A stretch of 44,293 bases of DNA from a virus, in the IMG/VR virus record IMGVR_UViG_3300030104_003079, positions 1 to 44,293 of that record; one strand, written 5' to 3'. This document shows, piece after piece, positions 15,208 through 23,683 of this stretch (positions within the stretch are counted from its first letter, which is position 1; the number at the start of each line of letters is the position of its first letter). The translations under genes were made by a program, and so were the position numbers. A model generated the notes under the pieces. It did not search any database. It was given only the letters and a program-made list of their open reading frames with translations, and was not told where the DNA came from.

Positions 15208-15897
15208 TTATTGGTTTCCCCCGACAAAGCGGTGAATATCCGACCAATCCATTGATGCAATATCGTCAATAGATGGAGCCTTGATAATTGAATCTTCTTG
15301 AGCCTTTAGGATTGTTTCCTTCTCTGCTGTCAAAGACTTTCTTAGTTGTGTAAATTCATCCTTTAGGGATGCAATCTCGGAAGCCGCATCATATTGAGAC
15401 TTTGCGAGGGTATTTTCTCTTGAATTCTTTTCTTGAGCAAATCGTGCTTCAAAGGACTTTTGAAGATTATCGTAAGCAAGTGCTTCAAGTTGTTCTTGAC
15501 GGAATGCTTCATATGCCTTTTCAACATTTGAAACACTCAAATCAAGAGTTTCTAGTTCATTGTTTCCGAATGCCTTAACTACTGGCATATCAGATGAAGT
15601 AGGCTTACCGTTATTAATAACGATTCTATCAGCAGGTTCACCGATTTGATTACCTGCGCCGTCTAATGTGCGAAGATAAGCCTTTTCTTGCCTTTCATAA
15701 TCTGAATATTCAGAAGATTCCATTTCTTCTTCTTCATCTTCTTTCATTTCATCAGCCATTTCATAATCCCCTTTTTCTGCTTCTTTAGGCATATTTGGGT
15801 TATCATCCATGCTTTCTTCTTCTTCCTTTCTCAACGTATTAACTTCATCCATCAATGCGTCTAATTCTTCTAATGCTTTTTCTAATTTGTCAGACAT
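15208..15897 (-). CDS. Nested scaffold protein from an internal in-frame start
   Basis: ATG at 15897 (residue 180 of the protease-scaffold, MSDKLEKALEELDALMDEV) is preceded by AAAGGAGAGAACAAA, a strong ribosome site at suitable spacing, better than that of the full gene. It falls exactly where the protease domain ends. The 229-residue product would be free scaffold, as in lambda C/Nu3-type nested pairs. The product carries the C-terminal SMDWSDIH tag. Use of this start is inferred from the site. Confidence 0.6.
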   Translation of the reverse strand: MSDKLEKALEELDALMDEVNTLRKEEEESMDDNPNMPKEAEKGDYEMADEMKEDEEEEMESSEYSDYERQEKAYLRTLDGAGNQIGEPADRIVINNGKPTSSDMPVVKAFGNNELETLDLSVSNVEKAYEAFRQEQLEALAYDNLQKSFEARFAQEKNSRENTLAKSQYDAASEIASLKDEFTQLRKSLTAEKETILKAQEDSIIKAPSIDDIASMDWSDIHRFVGGNQ

Positions 15898-16425
15898 TTT
15901 GTTCTCTCCTTTATCTTGTTTTAGTATATCAAATCTCGCTTCGGGGTTAATTCCTTTTTCGCATATTGTTACTTCATGGAGTTCTAACTTACTAATTTCG
16001 TTATACTCTCCTAATTCAGTATGGTTTTTCTTAGACTTTTTTAATGCCTGTCCACCTATGCTAAAAGACCTTAATGACCCTTTGCGGATTCCTCTGCCAA
16101 CTTCTTTGGCTTTTTCTATATCATCTCTTAATTTGATAACAACAAAGAAACCGACATCATCAACTTCTGTTTTCCACAATCTCCCTGTTTTATCTCTATG
16201 TGAATCTACAACTTCGCCAACTTGAACATTTGAATGATTAGTCATTACATTCCTATATTCAGGTTTTGACATGAACTTCTGAACTGCTTCATTTAATGCT
16301 TTTAATGTGATTAAATCATTTTGCTTATCTACTATTTCAATAGAAGCATATCCACCAATCATGAGTTCATCGCTTTTGATGATATTGAAATCATCATATC
16401 TAGTAGGCGAAATACTGATACTCAT
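15208..16425 (-). CDS. Prohead protease fused to scaffold, ending in the W-x-D-I-H tag
   Basis: The frame opens with TTG at 16434, but ATG at 16425 (MSISISPTRYDDFN) fits the TATA box upstream better; numbering here uses the longer form. Residues 20-175 resemble the XkdF/HK97 type serine protease: His67 in MTNHSNVQVGEV, Ser125 in RSFSIGGQA, and Glu154 in LHEVTICEKGINPEA. After residue 180 comes an acidic coiled coil (EALEELDALMDEVNTLRKEE), then a helical region, as in a scaffold. The last residues, SMDWSDIHRFVGGNQ, match the end of the 80-aa gene at 19475 and resemble the N-terminal tag of many other proteins here. It should cleave scaffold and cargo during prohead maturation. Confidence 0.82.
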   Translation of the reverse strand: MSISISPTRYDDFNIIKSDELMIGGYASIEIVDKQNDLITLKALNEAVQKFMSKPEYRNVMTNHSNVQVGEVVDSHRDKTGRLWKTEVDDVGFFVVIKLRDDIEKAKEVGRGIRKGSLRSFSIGGQALKKSKKNHTELGEYNEISKLELHEVTICEKGINPEARFDILKQDKGENKMSDKLEKALEELDALMDEVNTLRKEEEESMDDNPNMPKEAEKGDYEMADEMKEDEEEEMESSEYSDYERQEKAYLRTLDGAGNQIGEPADRIVINNGKPTSSDMPVVKAFGNNELETLDLSVSNVEKAYEAFRQEQLEALAYDNLQKSFEARFAQEKNSRENTLAKSQYDAASEIASLKDEFTQLRKSLTAEKETILKAQEDSIIKAPSIDDIASMDWSDIHRFVGGNQ

Positions 16426-16453
16426 GTCGTTCAAACTGCTTTATCTGCTTTGA

Positions 16454-16463
16454 GTATATAATA
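16454..16463 (-). promoter_or_regulatory. TATA-like promoter for the protease-capsid block
   Basis: The 37-bp gap after the ligase gene contains TATTATATAC on the minus strand, about 30 bases before ATG at 16425. There is no GGTGAT-type ribosome site before that start, which fits a leaderless or near-leaderless archaeal transcript. It would give separate control of protease, scaffold and capsid. Confidence 0.45.
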
Positions 16464-16471
16464 CCCACGCT

Positions 16472-18982
16472 TTATTCGCTCGGAATGGTCAAAGAATTGA
16501 ACCTATCGTCGTAGATATTCCACAATCCTTTGTCGTCGTCGTCATCAGCAGGGGTCTGTTTATAGCCAGTCCATGCTATCCACATTTTATCGCCTTTACT
16601 TTCTACTACTCTAAAATGAATTTTAGTTTGGAATTTATTACCATCTAAAAAATATTCATGATAGCCTTCTTTTTGGACACCTAATTTCACAGAACCAGAA
16701 TCAACTACTTTTTCTCTTGATGAAGTCTTTGCTACTTCTGCTGGATATTTACCTGCTTTACCAAACAAATCAAATATACTATCTTTATTTTCTAATTTAA
16801 CAAACCAGTTGATATTCTCATCTGACAATTTCATACTGATATTTAGGTTCTCATCCTTTCTAAGATAAACTTTAAATTCTCCTTCTCTATACTCTTCAGG
16901 AGTTTTGTATGCTTTAAGTACTGGTTCTTTAATTAACTTATCTTCTTCTGCAAATAATTTTTTAGTATTATCGTCGTAAGAAAGACCATCTCTTTGTGAA
17001 AACCAATTCTTAACTTTGTCCAATTTACTTTCTAATATATCTTCGTAAACTGATTTATGATTTTTAATTAAGAAATTATGTAATTCCTTTGGTGTTTTAG
17101 AACCTGCTTCTTTGAGATAATTAAATGCAATCTGAGTTAATTTAGATTGTTTTGTTTTCATTATTTCTTCTGCTTGTGCTTTCCACATATCAATATCTGC
17201 TAAAGCATTCTTAGACATTAAATTACTTTCTTCAAAGCCATAAATAGTAAAGCCATCCATATCTGATTTGATAATAATATCTGCTTCTCCATGAACATAA
17301 TCAGTAATCCTTACTCCTTTTTCCAATGCCTTTACATCATAATTTAATGATTTCTTAGTATCTTGTGAAAGTAATTCTAATGTAACTATTTTGTCAGGAT
17401 AATCTACTTCGGGTACTTCAATAACCTTAGCAGAGAATAAAGTATATCTATCGTCATTCTTTTTGACTTCATCTACCTTTACTCGAATAATATCTCCAAC
17501 ATCTACTTCTATTTTAGTATTAAGTGCTTTACCTACATCCATGTAAGTTTGTCCTTCTATTTCTTTAAAGAATTTACCTTCTCCCTCAATTGGCCCTGCT
17601 CCTAAAGTATAAGAATTTAATCCTGATTTTGTAGTTTTCTTATCTAAAACAATTAAATCTAAATCTACGAATTTCTTCCACTTGACCCACTTAGGATTCT
17701 TCTTAGTTCCTATAAAATAAGTAGATGTAGAGTCTTTGATTACTACTCCTTCGGCAGTAGGCATTTCCATAATTGCCTCCGAATACTCCTTCACATCCTT
17801 CAAGTTATCAGCAGTTCGTGTATCTTTCTTAGAAGGGAATTCTATTGCTTCTGTTGAATGAGATGAATAATTGTTGAATAATATTACAATTCTATCTTTA
17901 AGTTCTTCTTCCACTAAATTCTGTTCGTTATGTCTCATAATATCAAAGACGTGCGCTCTTAATTTAGCATCGGGATATTTATTCTTAAAGACGTGAGCAA
18001 TTGTATCTGCTCGGTGTAGTGGTTCTTCTTTGTCGAATAGGATTAATTCAGCGTCAAGAATACAATCTCCGTATTTTTTCTTCTTCATTTCTTGAATCTG
18101 TTCTTTGCACTTATCAGATATATTGTTACCATTGTATGAATACACCTTTACGTTGTCATCTGTTTTATGTATCTGTATTCTCATACCGTCATACTTTTCT
18201 TGAACGATATATTCTCCACTAAATCCCTTTAGTTCGTTCATATCTTCAATGTCAAATATCCTATACATTGGTTTATTAGGAATTAAGAAATCAGTTTGTG
18301 CTTTTTCATCTTCTGATTTCTCAGCCTTTTCAATGCCTTCTATTTCTTTTAGGTCTAGAAATTCTTCTTTATCATACTTTGAGAAATATAATACTTCTAA
18401 TATCTCAAGGGCAGCATTTACTTTGCTTTCTACCTTCTTTGAGTCTTTTCCATCCCCATACTGTTCGATAATGTATAGAGGTATGTCATCCTCGTCTATG
18501 TCAAGTCCCGTTAGACCCTCTGTTATCGTGTCGGGTTTCATGTCTTTAATGCTCCAAATCTCTTCGGGTAAGGCTTTATTGTCAGCCCTTAAAGCATAGT
18601 GTACAAATTTCACCATAGTTTCTGGTGAATCCATTAATGCTTCAAGAACATTACCTTTAAATTTTTTAGCGAAAGGGTCTGATATTAATTCAGAACCAAA
18701 TCTCATTTCTTTAATACCGTTGTAAATCTTTTCAGCGATATTACTTGTTGGGTCTTTCGACTCTTTGTTTTCTAATTCATCTTCTTGTACGAATTGTTTT
18801 AATTCTTTACTTGTTTCAGATAAAGAATCATAAAGTTCTTTTATGTTATCAATTGCTTTACGCCACTTATTCCCATATTCTTTAGGGTCGGTGCGAGCAG
18901 ATAGATAAGCAACTCTTGTTTTCTCAAAAAGACGTATAATCTCTTCAGAAGAATCGTTATCTTTTTCAATAAGAAGAGGCAT
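16472..18982 (-). CDS. ATP-dependent DNA ligase with N- and C-terminal extensions
   Basis: The central part seals DNA nicks using ATP. Motif I EKYDGMRIQIHK has the adenylated Lys at about 263; motif III LDAEL is near 309-313, IIIa AHVFDIM near 343-349, IV AEGVVIKD near 410-417, and V WVKWKK near 432-437, followed by an OB-fold region to about 540. The form is archaeal/eukaryal. At 836 residues it is well above the usual 550-600. The N-terminal 230 residues include an ordinary helical DNA-binding-like region; the C-terminal 240 add a winged-helix-like segment (TPKELHNFLIKNHKS) and a beta domain of unknown role (about 690-820). It sits between structural genes rather than replication genes. Confidence 0.9.
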   Translation of the reverse strand: MPLLIEKDNDSSEEIIRLFEKTRVAYLSARTDPKEYGNKWRKAIDNIKELYDSLSETSKELKQFVQEDELENKESKDPTSNIAEKIYNGIKEMRFGSELISDPFAKKFKGNVLEALMDSPETMVKFVHYALRADNKALPEEIWSIKDMKPDTITEGLTGLDIDEDDIPLYIIEQYGDGKDSKKVESKVNAALEILEVLYFSKYDKEEFLDLKEIEGIEKAEKSEDEKAQTDFLIPNKPMYRIFDIEDMNELKGFSGEYIVQEKYDGMRIQIHKTDDNVKVYSYNGNNISDKCKEQIQEMKKKKYGDCILDAELILFDKEEPLHRADTIAHVFKNKYPDAKLRAHVFDIMRHNEQNLVEEELKDRIVILFNNYSSHSTEAIEFPSKKDTRTADNLKDVKEYSEAIMEMPTAEGVVIKDSTSTYFIGTKKNPKWVKWKKFVDLDLIVLDKKTTKSGLNSYTLGAGPIEGEGKFFKEIEGQTYMDVGKALNTKIEVDVGDIIRVKVDEVKKNDDRYTLFSAKVIEVPEVDYPDKIVTLELLSQDTKKSLNYDVKALEKGVRITDYVHGEADIIIKSDMDGFTIYGFEESNLMSKNALADIDMWKAQAEEIMKTKQSKLTQIAFNYLKEAGSKTPKELHNFLIKNHKSVYEDILESKLDKVKNWFSQRDGLSYDDNTKKLFAEEDKLIKEPVLKAYKTPEEYREGEFKVYLRKDENLNISMKLSDENINWFVKLENKDSIFDLFGKAGKYPAEVAKTSSREKVVDSGSVKLGVQKEGYHEYFLDGNKFQTKIHFRVVESKGDKMWIAWTGYKQTPADDDDDKGLWNIYDDRFNSLTIPSE

Positions 18983-18993
18983 GAGTTATCACT

Positions 18994-19473
18994 TTAATTG
19001 CTCTTTGGAAAAAATTGTATATTCTTAATAGTATATTTTTCTGAACTACCATCTAATGATTCCATCTCAATGTTTAATGCTCCATCTATCATTACAGAAG
19101 GGTAATAAGAAGAAGAAGAACCTCCTGAAGTTTTACCATATTTTTCAACCATTCTGGTAAGTTCATCTAGTGAACCCTTTTTTCCTATTAAATCGTTAAT
19201 TTTATCAATTTCAAACTTTTTAATTTCTGATTTTTTTAGGGATTCACCTGCTAAACCATAACCTTCTTTTTCTTGAGTTTGATTTGTAATCTTTGAAGCA
19301 TCTTGAACTTTAGGTCGCTTAATCTTTTGAACTTCTACTTCTGAATCAAACTCATTAACTTGAGTCGGTTCAATGTTCATTCGCTTTTTAGCACTTAATT
19401 CTTGCTTTGCTTTTCTTGCTTTTTCAATGGCTAAAGAAACCATTCTTTCTTCTCTTGTTACTCTTTCAGGCAT
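18994..19473 (-). CDS. Charged protein of the head-assembly region (159 aa)
   Basis: The product starts MPERVTREERMVSLAIEKAR behind GGAGGTCA and is a Lys/Glu-rich helix-forming protein to about residue 110. The end turns to a short beta-like stretch (PSVMIDGALNIEMESLDG, then YTIKNIQFFPKSN). Only 1 bp separates it from the 80-aa scaffold-like gene before it. I recognise no family. Position suggests a head-assembly accessory. Confidence 0.5.
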   Translation of the reverse strand: MPERVTREERMVSLAIEKARKAKQELSAKKRMNIEPTQVNEFDSEVEVQKIKRPKVQDASKITNQTQEKEGYGLAGESLKKSEIKKFEIDKINDLIGKKGSLDELTRMVEKYGKTSGGSSSSYYPSVMIDGALNIEMESLDGSSEKYTIKNIQFFPKSN

Positions 19474-19474
19474 A

Positions 19475-19717
19475 TTATTGACCTCCTACATTTTCTACCA
19501 TCTTATGAATATCTTTCCAATCCATACTTCCAACATCACCAACAGGTGAAGCAATCTTATTATCCATTGAAGGAGTAGGGCTTTGAGAAACAACTAAACC
19601 AGACTTCATTAGCAAATTATCCTTTGCATATACAGTCTTTTCTAATGTTTCAATCTTATCTGTTAAGGCTTTCAATATAGCCAAAATGTCGTTACTAACT
19701 TTGTTTTCTTCACTCAT
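19475..19717 (-). CDS. Small scaffold-like protein ending in the same tag as the protease-scaffold (80 aa)
   Basis: The protein has an N-terminal coiled coil (NDILAILKALTDKIETLEK), a Ser/Pro linker and an end reading VGSMDWKDIHKMVENVGGQ. That end matches the end of the protease-scaffold (ASMDWSDIHRFVGGNQ) at S-M-D-W-x-D-I-H-[KR] and at the closing Gly-x-Gln pattern. It is therefore probably a mini-scaffold or an adaptor docking to the same surface of the capsid protein. Its start overlaps the end of the preceding gene. Role is inferred from the shared end. Confidence 0.6.
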   Translation of the reverse strand: MSEENKVSNDILAILKALTDKIETLEKTVYAKDNLLMKSGLVVSQSPTPSMDNKIASPVGDVGSMDWKDIHKMVENVGGQ

Positions 19718-20078
19718 TTTTCTTTTCCCCCTTTTTACCTTTAGGATAAATTAAATCTCGCAATTGCCGATAGAGTAACTCGTACTCCTTACGAAGTTTC
19801 GATGCTGACGCTACAATATCAATGTTGCGCTCATCCATACTCTTCATCTTCTTTTTTAGTTTGTCATCTGATTTAATAAAGTTTAAAGACTTCAGTTCTC
19901 CGACTAAATCACCTAATTTAGTAAAGTCTTGACCAAAGAACTCAGTAGGTTCAGAGGACTGTAATACCTTTTTAATTCTCTTTCTTTCTTTAGGTGTTAG
20001 TGTATCTAGTAGTTCTTTCTTTACGTTTTTCTTTTCTTTGAGAATAAATTCTTCATCATCATAAAAATTCCATGTCAT
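19710..20078 (-). CDS. Small charged protein of the portal-ligase interval (122 aa)
   Basis: It begins MTWNFYDDEEFILKEKKNVK, a distant version of the N-terminal tag with Trp at position 3 and FILK at 11-14, then Lys/Glu-rich helices. It overlaps both neighbours (ATGA with the gene before and 8 bp with the one after), so all three are coupled. The WxxYDD part also resembles the start of the protein at 23062-23682. No family recognised. Confidence 0.5.
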   Translation of the reverse strand: MTWNFYDDEEFILKEKKNVKKELLDTLTPKERKRIKKVLQSSEPTEFFGQDFTKLGDLVGELKSLNFIKSDDKLKKKMKSMDERNIDIVASASKLRKEYELLYRQLRDLIYPKGKKGEKKNE

Positions 20079-23050
20079 TCTTCTTCATCTCCTGTTTTCT
20101 CTAATGCGCTTTCTAATGCGTTTAATCTTTCTTTGTATGTGTCTATTAGTTCTTGTAGTGGTTTATTAGAAATCTTGGTTGCTTCTAATGCTTCAACTGT
20201 TTTTGCTATTACACTTATTGTCTTTTGTAATTTATCAGATAATTTCTCAATCTCTTTTGCTTTGACTTCACTTCTTAATTCTTTTGTGCCAAATGCGCCT
20301 TCATACTTAGGAGTTTGTTCCGATAATGTTGCTTTTTGGTCATCTATTATTTTTTGTATAATCTTCATTCTATTACGACCAGAGCCACCATAGGTTGCGT
20401 CAAATAAATCAAATGCTTCTTGTAACTTATTCTGAATAGTAATTCTTTTTGTGACTTTAGATTCTATTGATTTAATTATTTCTTTTTCCATATTGCCTGA
20501 GTCAAAGGCTTGAAGCAGAATAGAATCAGAAAATGATTCTACTACTTTTAAGTTTAATTTATCTGTGCTTTTAATTACTTCCGCTTGTTTAGGCGTAACG
20601 TATTCTTTTAAGTTTATTTCTGGCTCTTTTGAATATATAGCGTCAATAGCAGCAATTGAATTCCCTACTGTTTCTGTAATTTTTAACTGCTCAATAACAC
20701 CCAGTAAAGAAAACAATTCTACATTTTTAATAGCCTTTTCTTCTAATTCCTTTAGATATATTCTAATATCTGAATTTCTTTGAAAGTCTACTTCTGGAGC
20801 ATTACTAGGAATTGTTTCTAAAGGAGTATCTTTGCTACCTACTTGACGCTTAGGTGTAATCTTCTGATACTTTAATTCTTTCCCAAATATGTCTTTATAA
20901 GTCTCTTTTATTTTATTAAACTTATCTACATTCTCTTTTACTGAACTAGAAACTCTACTCATTAGAGCATTGAAGTCTTTAATTAAAGTTTTTTCATCTT
21001 CTTCACTAACACTAAATTGTCTAAAAGCATCACGGGCTAATATATCGTTTAATTTACCTTTGACTTCTTCTGATGCTTGGCTTTTAGTTTGTTCAATAGC
21101 AGACTTAAACTTCGTCAAGATTGTTTTATTTTTTGATTGTTTAGTAGGTTGTGAAGTAGCAAGGTCAAGGAATAACTTTTTTTGTTCTTCTAATTCAGTT
21201 TCAATAAAATTTAAAGATTCGTATTTTAATTCACTTAATAATTCAGTAGTTAAATTATCTTCTATTGCGCTTATTAAATTATCTTTTTGATTTTTAGATT
21301 GTTGATTTAAGTCTAATCTAACTTTTTTAGCCTTGTCATCTTCTTCTTTAAAATCCCATACGTTGCTTTCTGGGGCTTCTTTTTCCGAAAAACTTCCCAT
21401 AACTTCGATATTTTCTATAATATCGGAAGCAAGACTACTTAGAATCTCTTCATCTAAGTTGTCATAATAAGAATACAATTCTTTAAAATTAGTTACAGAA
21501 CTTGAAGGATTAAGTAATCTTGCTAGGTTCCATGATTTAAATACAAACTCTTCTGCCATTTTTCTTGGATTACCTTTATCAATCTTATTCTTTAAACTAG
21601 TATTAAATTCATTTTCAATGTCTGCTGGTACAAGTTTATTTTCTTTTGCGTAGGCTTCTACTTCTTCTTCATATTCAGAGAAAACCTTTTCAATTGAGTC
21701 CAATAATCCATCTAATATCTTTTTATTGTTATTTCTTAATCTAGTATAGAATACATCTGGTTCTTTAATTTTTAAGTCTTTAGATTCTATTATTCCATCT
21801 AGTATCTTAGTATATTGTTTAATGATAGTAGCAACCTTTCCAGTTTGGTTTTCCCATTCCTTTTTATTTCTTAATGAGGTTTTTCTCAACTTTTTAAAAT
21901 CTATATTCTCTAATAAGTCTATTTTCTCATTAATAATATCTTTAGTATTAAGCCTAAACTCTTTGTCTGATAAAGTAAAGTTAGAAGTTAATGTGCTAAG
22001 TTTGGATTCTAACTTCTCTTTAGTTTTAACTATTATTGCATCTGTAATATTAAGTTCTTTGAAGAGGAATTCCTGTATTCTTTCTTCCAAGCGATTTGTA
22101 ATCATGTCGTATCTCTTTTCTATTTCTTCTTTAGGATTATCTGTCGTAAATCTTTCATTTAGTAGTCTTATTTGCTCGAATCCTGAACCGCTTATTTTTC
22201 TAAAGTTTGAAATAATTTCTCGTTCTAAAGTGTTGATTCTTTTTCCAATAAGTTTAAATCCTGTTTCTGCTTCTGTTCCAGAAACTCTTTTAACATCATA
22301 TGTTTTTTCAGGAATGAGTTTTCCTTCTTTATCTTTACGTTCAGGAATAGTTTGTTTTCCTTCTCCAGTAGTTGATTTAGGAATGCCTTTTAATCTTCTT
22401 GCAACTTTCATAGTCTTAACTAGTTCTTTTGCACTTCGGGCTAAAGCCTTTCTTGTTCTTTTGCTTTCTTTCATTTCTTCTCTAGATGCAAAAAGACGGG
22501 CTTTGTAGGTTTTTCTAAAGATATACTTTATAGCAATATCAAATCTAACACCGTCTATTTGTTCAGAACTTAATGCCTTTAAATCCTCAGTTAAATTAAT
22601 TAGCCCATAGCCTTCACTTAAAATATGTTGCGCTCCACTAGAAAACATAGCAGTATAAACACCAGTATCAGGAACATAAGAACCAAATCCTTCTAGTGAG
22701 GCTTGTAATCTAATTACTGTAAAATCATCATCTTTATCCTTTACATAATTTATAAAGGATAATAAAGTTTGCATTTCTTTTCTAGATATTTTACTTTTAA
22801 TATCTGTTTTTGTTGAAAAGGATGTTATTTTTTTTCCATCCTTAATAAATTCAATTCCCTCTATAATTTTGTCTAGTTTACCCAAAGTAGCATCAATACC
22901 TGTATAGAACTCTTTTGCTGATTCAAACGCATCTTCAAGGTCATCTCTTTCTACAATTAAATTATCAGATATTTCTGTATCTTCATCAATTACTTCTTCA
23001 ACTAATTCATCTAAGTCCTCTTCTTTCTTTATGATTTCAAAAAAGGACAT
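20075..23050 (-). CDS. Giant helical protein (991 aa), tag-like N-terminus
   Basis: The product opens MSFFEIIKKEEDLDELVEE, a form of the tag with Phe replacing Trp. The rest is mostly charged helix with several coiled-coil stretches (for example about 320-460 and 560-760). A short non-helical part near 105-160 reads LQASLEGFGSYVPDTGVYTA. There is no membrane segment, signal or catalytic motif that I can see. It lies directly after the portal and its small partner. Large helical proteins near portals are often internal core or ejection proteins. That role is inferred. Confidence 0.6.
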   Translation of the reverse strand: MSFFEIIKKEEDLDELVEEVIDEDTEISDNLIVERDDLEDAFESAKEFYTGIDATLGKLDKIIEGIEFIKDGKKITSFSTKTDIKSKISRKEMQTLLSFINYVKDKDDDFTVIRLQASLEGFGSYVPDTGVYTAMFSSGAQHILSEGYGLINLTEDLKALSSEQIDGVRFDIAIKYIFRKTYKARLFASREEMKESKRTRKALARSAKELVKTMKVARRLKGIPKSTTGEGKQTIPERKDKEGKLIPEKTYDVKRVSGTEAETGFKLIGKRINTLEREIISNFRKISGSGFEQIRLLNERFTTDNPKEEIEKRYDMITNRLEERIQEFLFKELNITDAIIVKTKEKLESKLSTLTSNFTLSDKEFRLNTKDIINEKIDLLENIDFKKLRKTSLRNKKEWENQTGKVATIIKQYTKILDGIIESKDLKIKEPDVFYTRLRNNNKKILDGLLDSIEKVFSEYEEEVEAYAKENKLVPADIENEFNTSLKNKIDKGNPRKMAEEFVFKSWNLARLLNPSSSVTNFKELYSYYDNLDEEILSSLASDIIENIEVMGSFSEKEAPESNVWDFKEEDDKAKKVRLDLNQQSKNQKDNLISAIEDNLTTELLSELKYESLNFIETELEEQKKLFLDLATSQPTKQSKNKTILTKFKSAIEQTKSQASEEVKGKLNDILARDAFRQFSVSEEDEKTLIKDFNALMSRVSSSVKENVDKFNKIKETYKDIFGKELKYQKITPKRQVGSKDTPLETIPSNAPEVDFQRNSDIRIYLKELEEKAIKNVELFSLLGVIEQLKITETVGNSIAAIDAIYSKEPEINLKEYVTPKQAEVIKSTDKLNLKVVESFSDSILLQAFDSGNMEKEIIKSIESKVTKRITIQNKLQEAFDLFDATYGGSGRNRMKIIQKIIDDQKATLSEQTPKYEGAFGTKELRSEVKAKEIEKLSDKLQKTISVIAKTVEALEATKISNKPLQELIDTYKERLNALESALEKTGDEEE

Positions 23051-23061
23051 GATAAATCACC

Positions 23062-23682
23062 TTAAAATGGAATGTTTTCTTTTCTTCCTCTTTTACTAGG
23101 AGGTAACAATACTACATCTGGAACATCATTAGATGATGTTTTAGACTTATGCGTAGTATCTGGTGGTAATCCACCAACAGAAAAATCACGGTTCTTTGCG
23201 ACTCTTCTAGTATCATTTGCATTCTGTGTTTTTAGTTGTGCTAATTCTTTTCTTAGCCTAATTTCTTTTTGTTTTGTATCTTCTTTCATTATATCACCTT
23301 TCATAAATTGACCTTTCGGAGATTTTTTTCTTCTTTGGACTTCTTTATCTAAATCTATCATTTTTGGGGCTAAGTTTAAACGCTTCATTTCTTCGTTTGC
23401 TATTCTTCTTAACTTATCTATTCCTATTCTATCAATTACCCTACTAACTTCTGCATCATGAGAGAGTATTTCTTTTAAAGAGCGAGGGTCGTTATTTTCG
23501 TCATATTCTCTTTTAATTTCATTTAACTCATCAATTAATTCGGGATTATTTATTAAATGGTTTATTACCCTTTTTTCATTATTTTTATTTAATTGTTTAA
23601 TGCCTAAAGCCCCTAAGATACCAACCCCAAGAGTCAATAAAAGACTTTTTTCTATTTTATCATCATACCAATCAAATGCCAT
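23062..23682 (-). CDS. Membrane-anchored charged protein after the portal (206 aa)
   Basis: The start is placed at ATG 23682 (MAFDWYDDKIEKSLLL), since the longer form needs TTG and lacks better support. Residues about 13-32 (LLTLGVGILGALGIKQL) make one membrane helix, and the remainder is Lys/Arg/Glu-rich and helical, with an Asp/Pro-rich tail ending RGRKENIPF. Trp and DD near the start recall the N-terminal motif of its neighbours. It overlaps closely with the portal stop. It may be an internal virion protein that inserts in the host membrane, but this is only suggested by the single hydrophobic helix. Confidence 0.5.
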   Translation of the reverse strand: MAFDWYDDKIEKSLLLTLGVGILGALGIKQLNKNNEKRVINHLINNPELIDELNEIKREYDENNDPRSLKEILSHDAEVSRVIDRIGIDKLRRIANEEMKRLNLAPKMIDLDKEVQRRKKSPKGQFMKGDIMKEDTKQKEIRLRKELAQLKTQNANDTRRVAKNRDFSVGGLPPDTTHKSKTSSNDVPDVVLLPPSKRGRKENIPF

Positions 23683-23683
23683 A

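Noticed and set aside
21822-22508. 228-residue plus-strand frame inside the 991-aa gene
   Set aside because: Ser/Leu/Phe-rich composition is the shadow of a Lys/Glu-rich gene on the other strand; no promoter or ribosome site.
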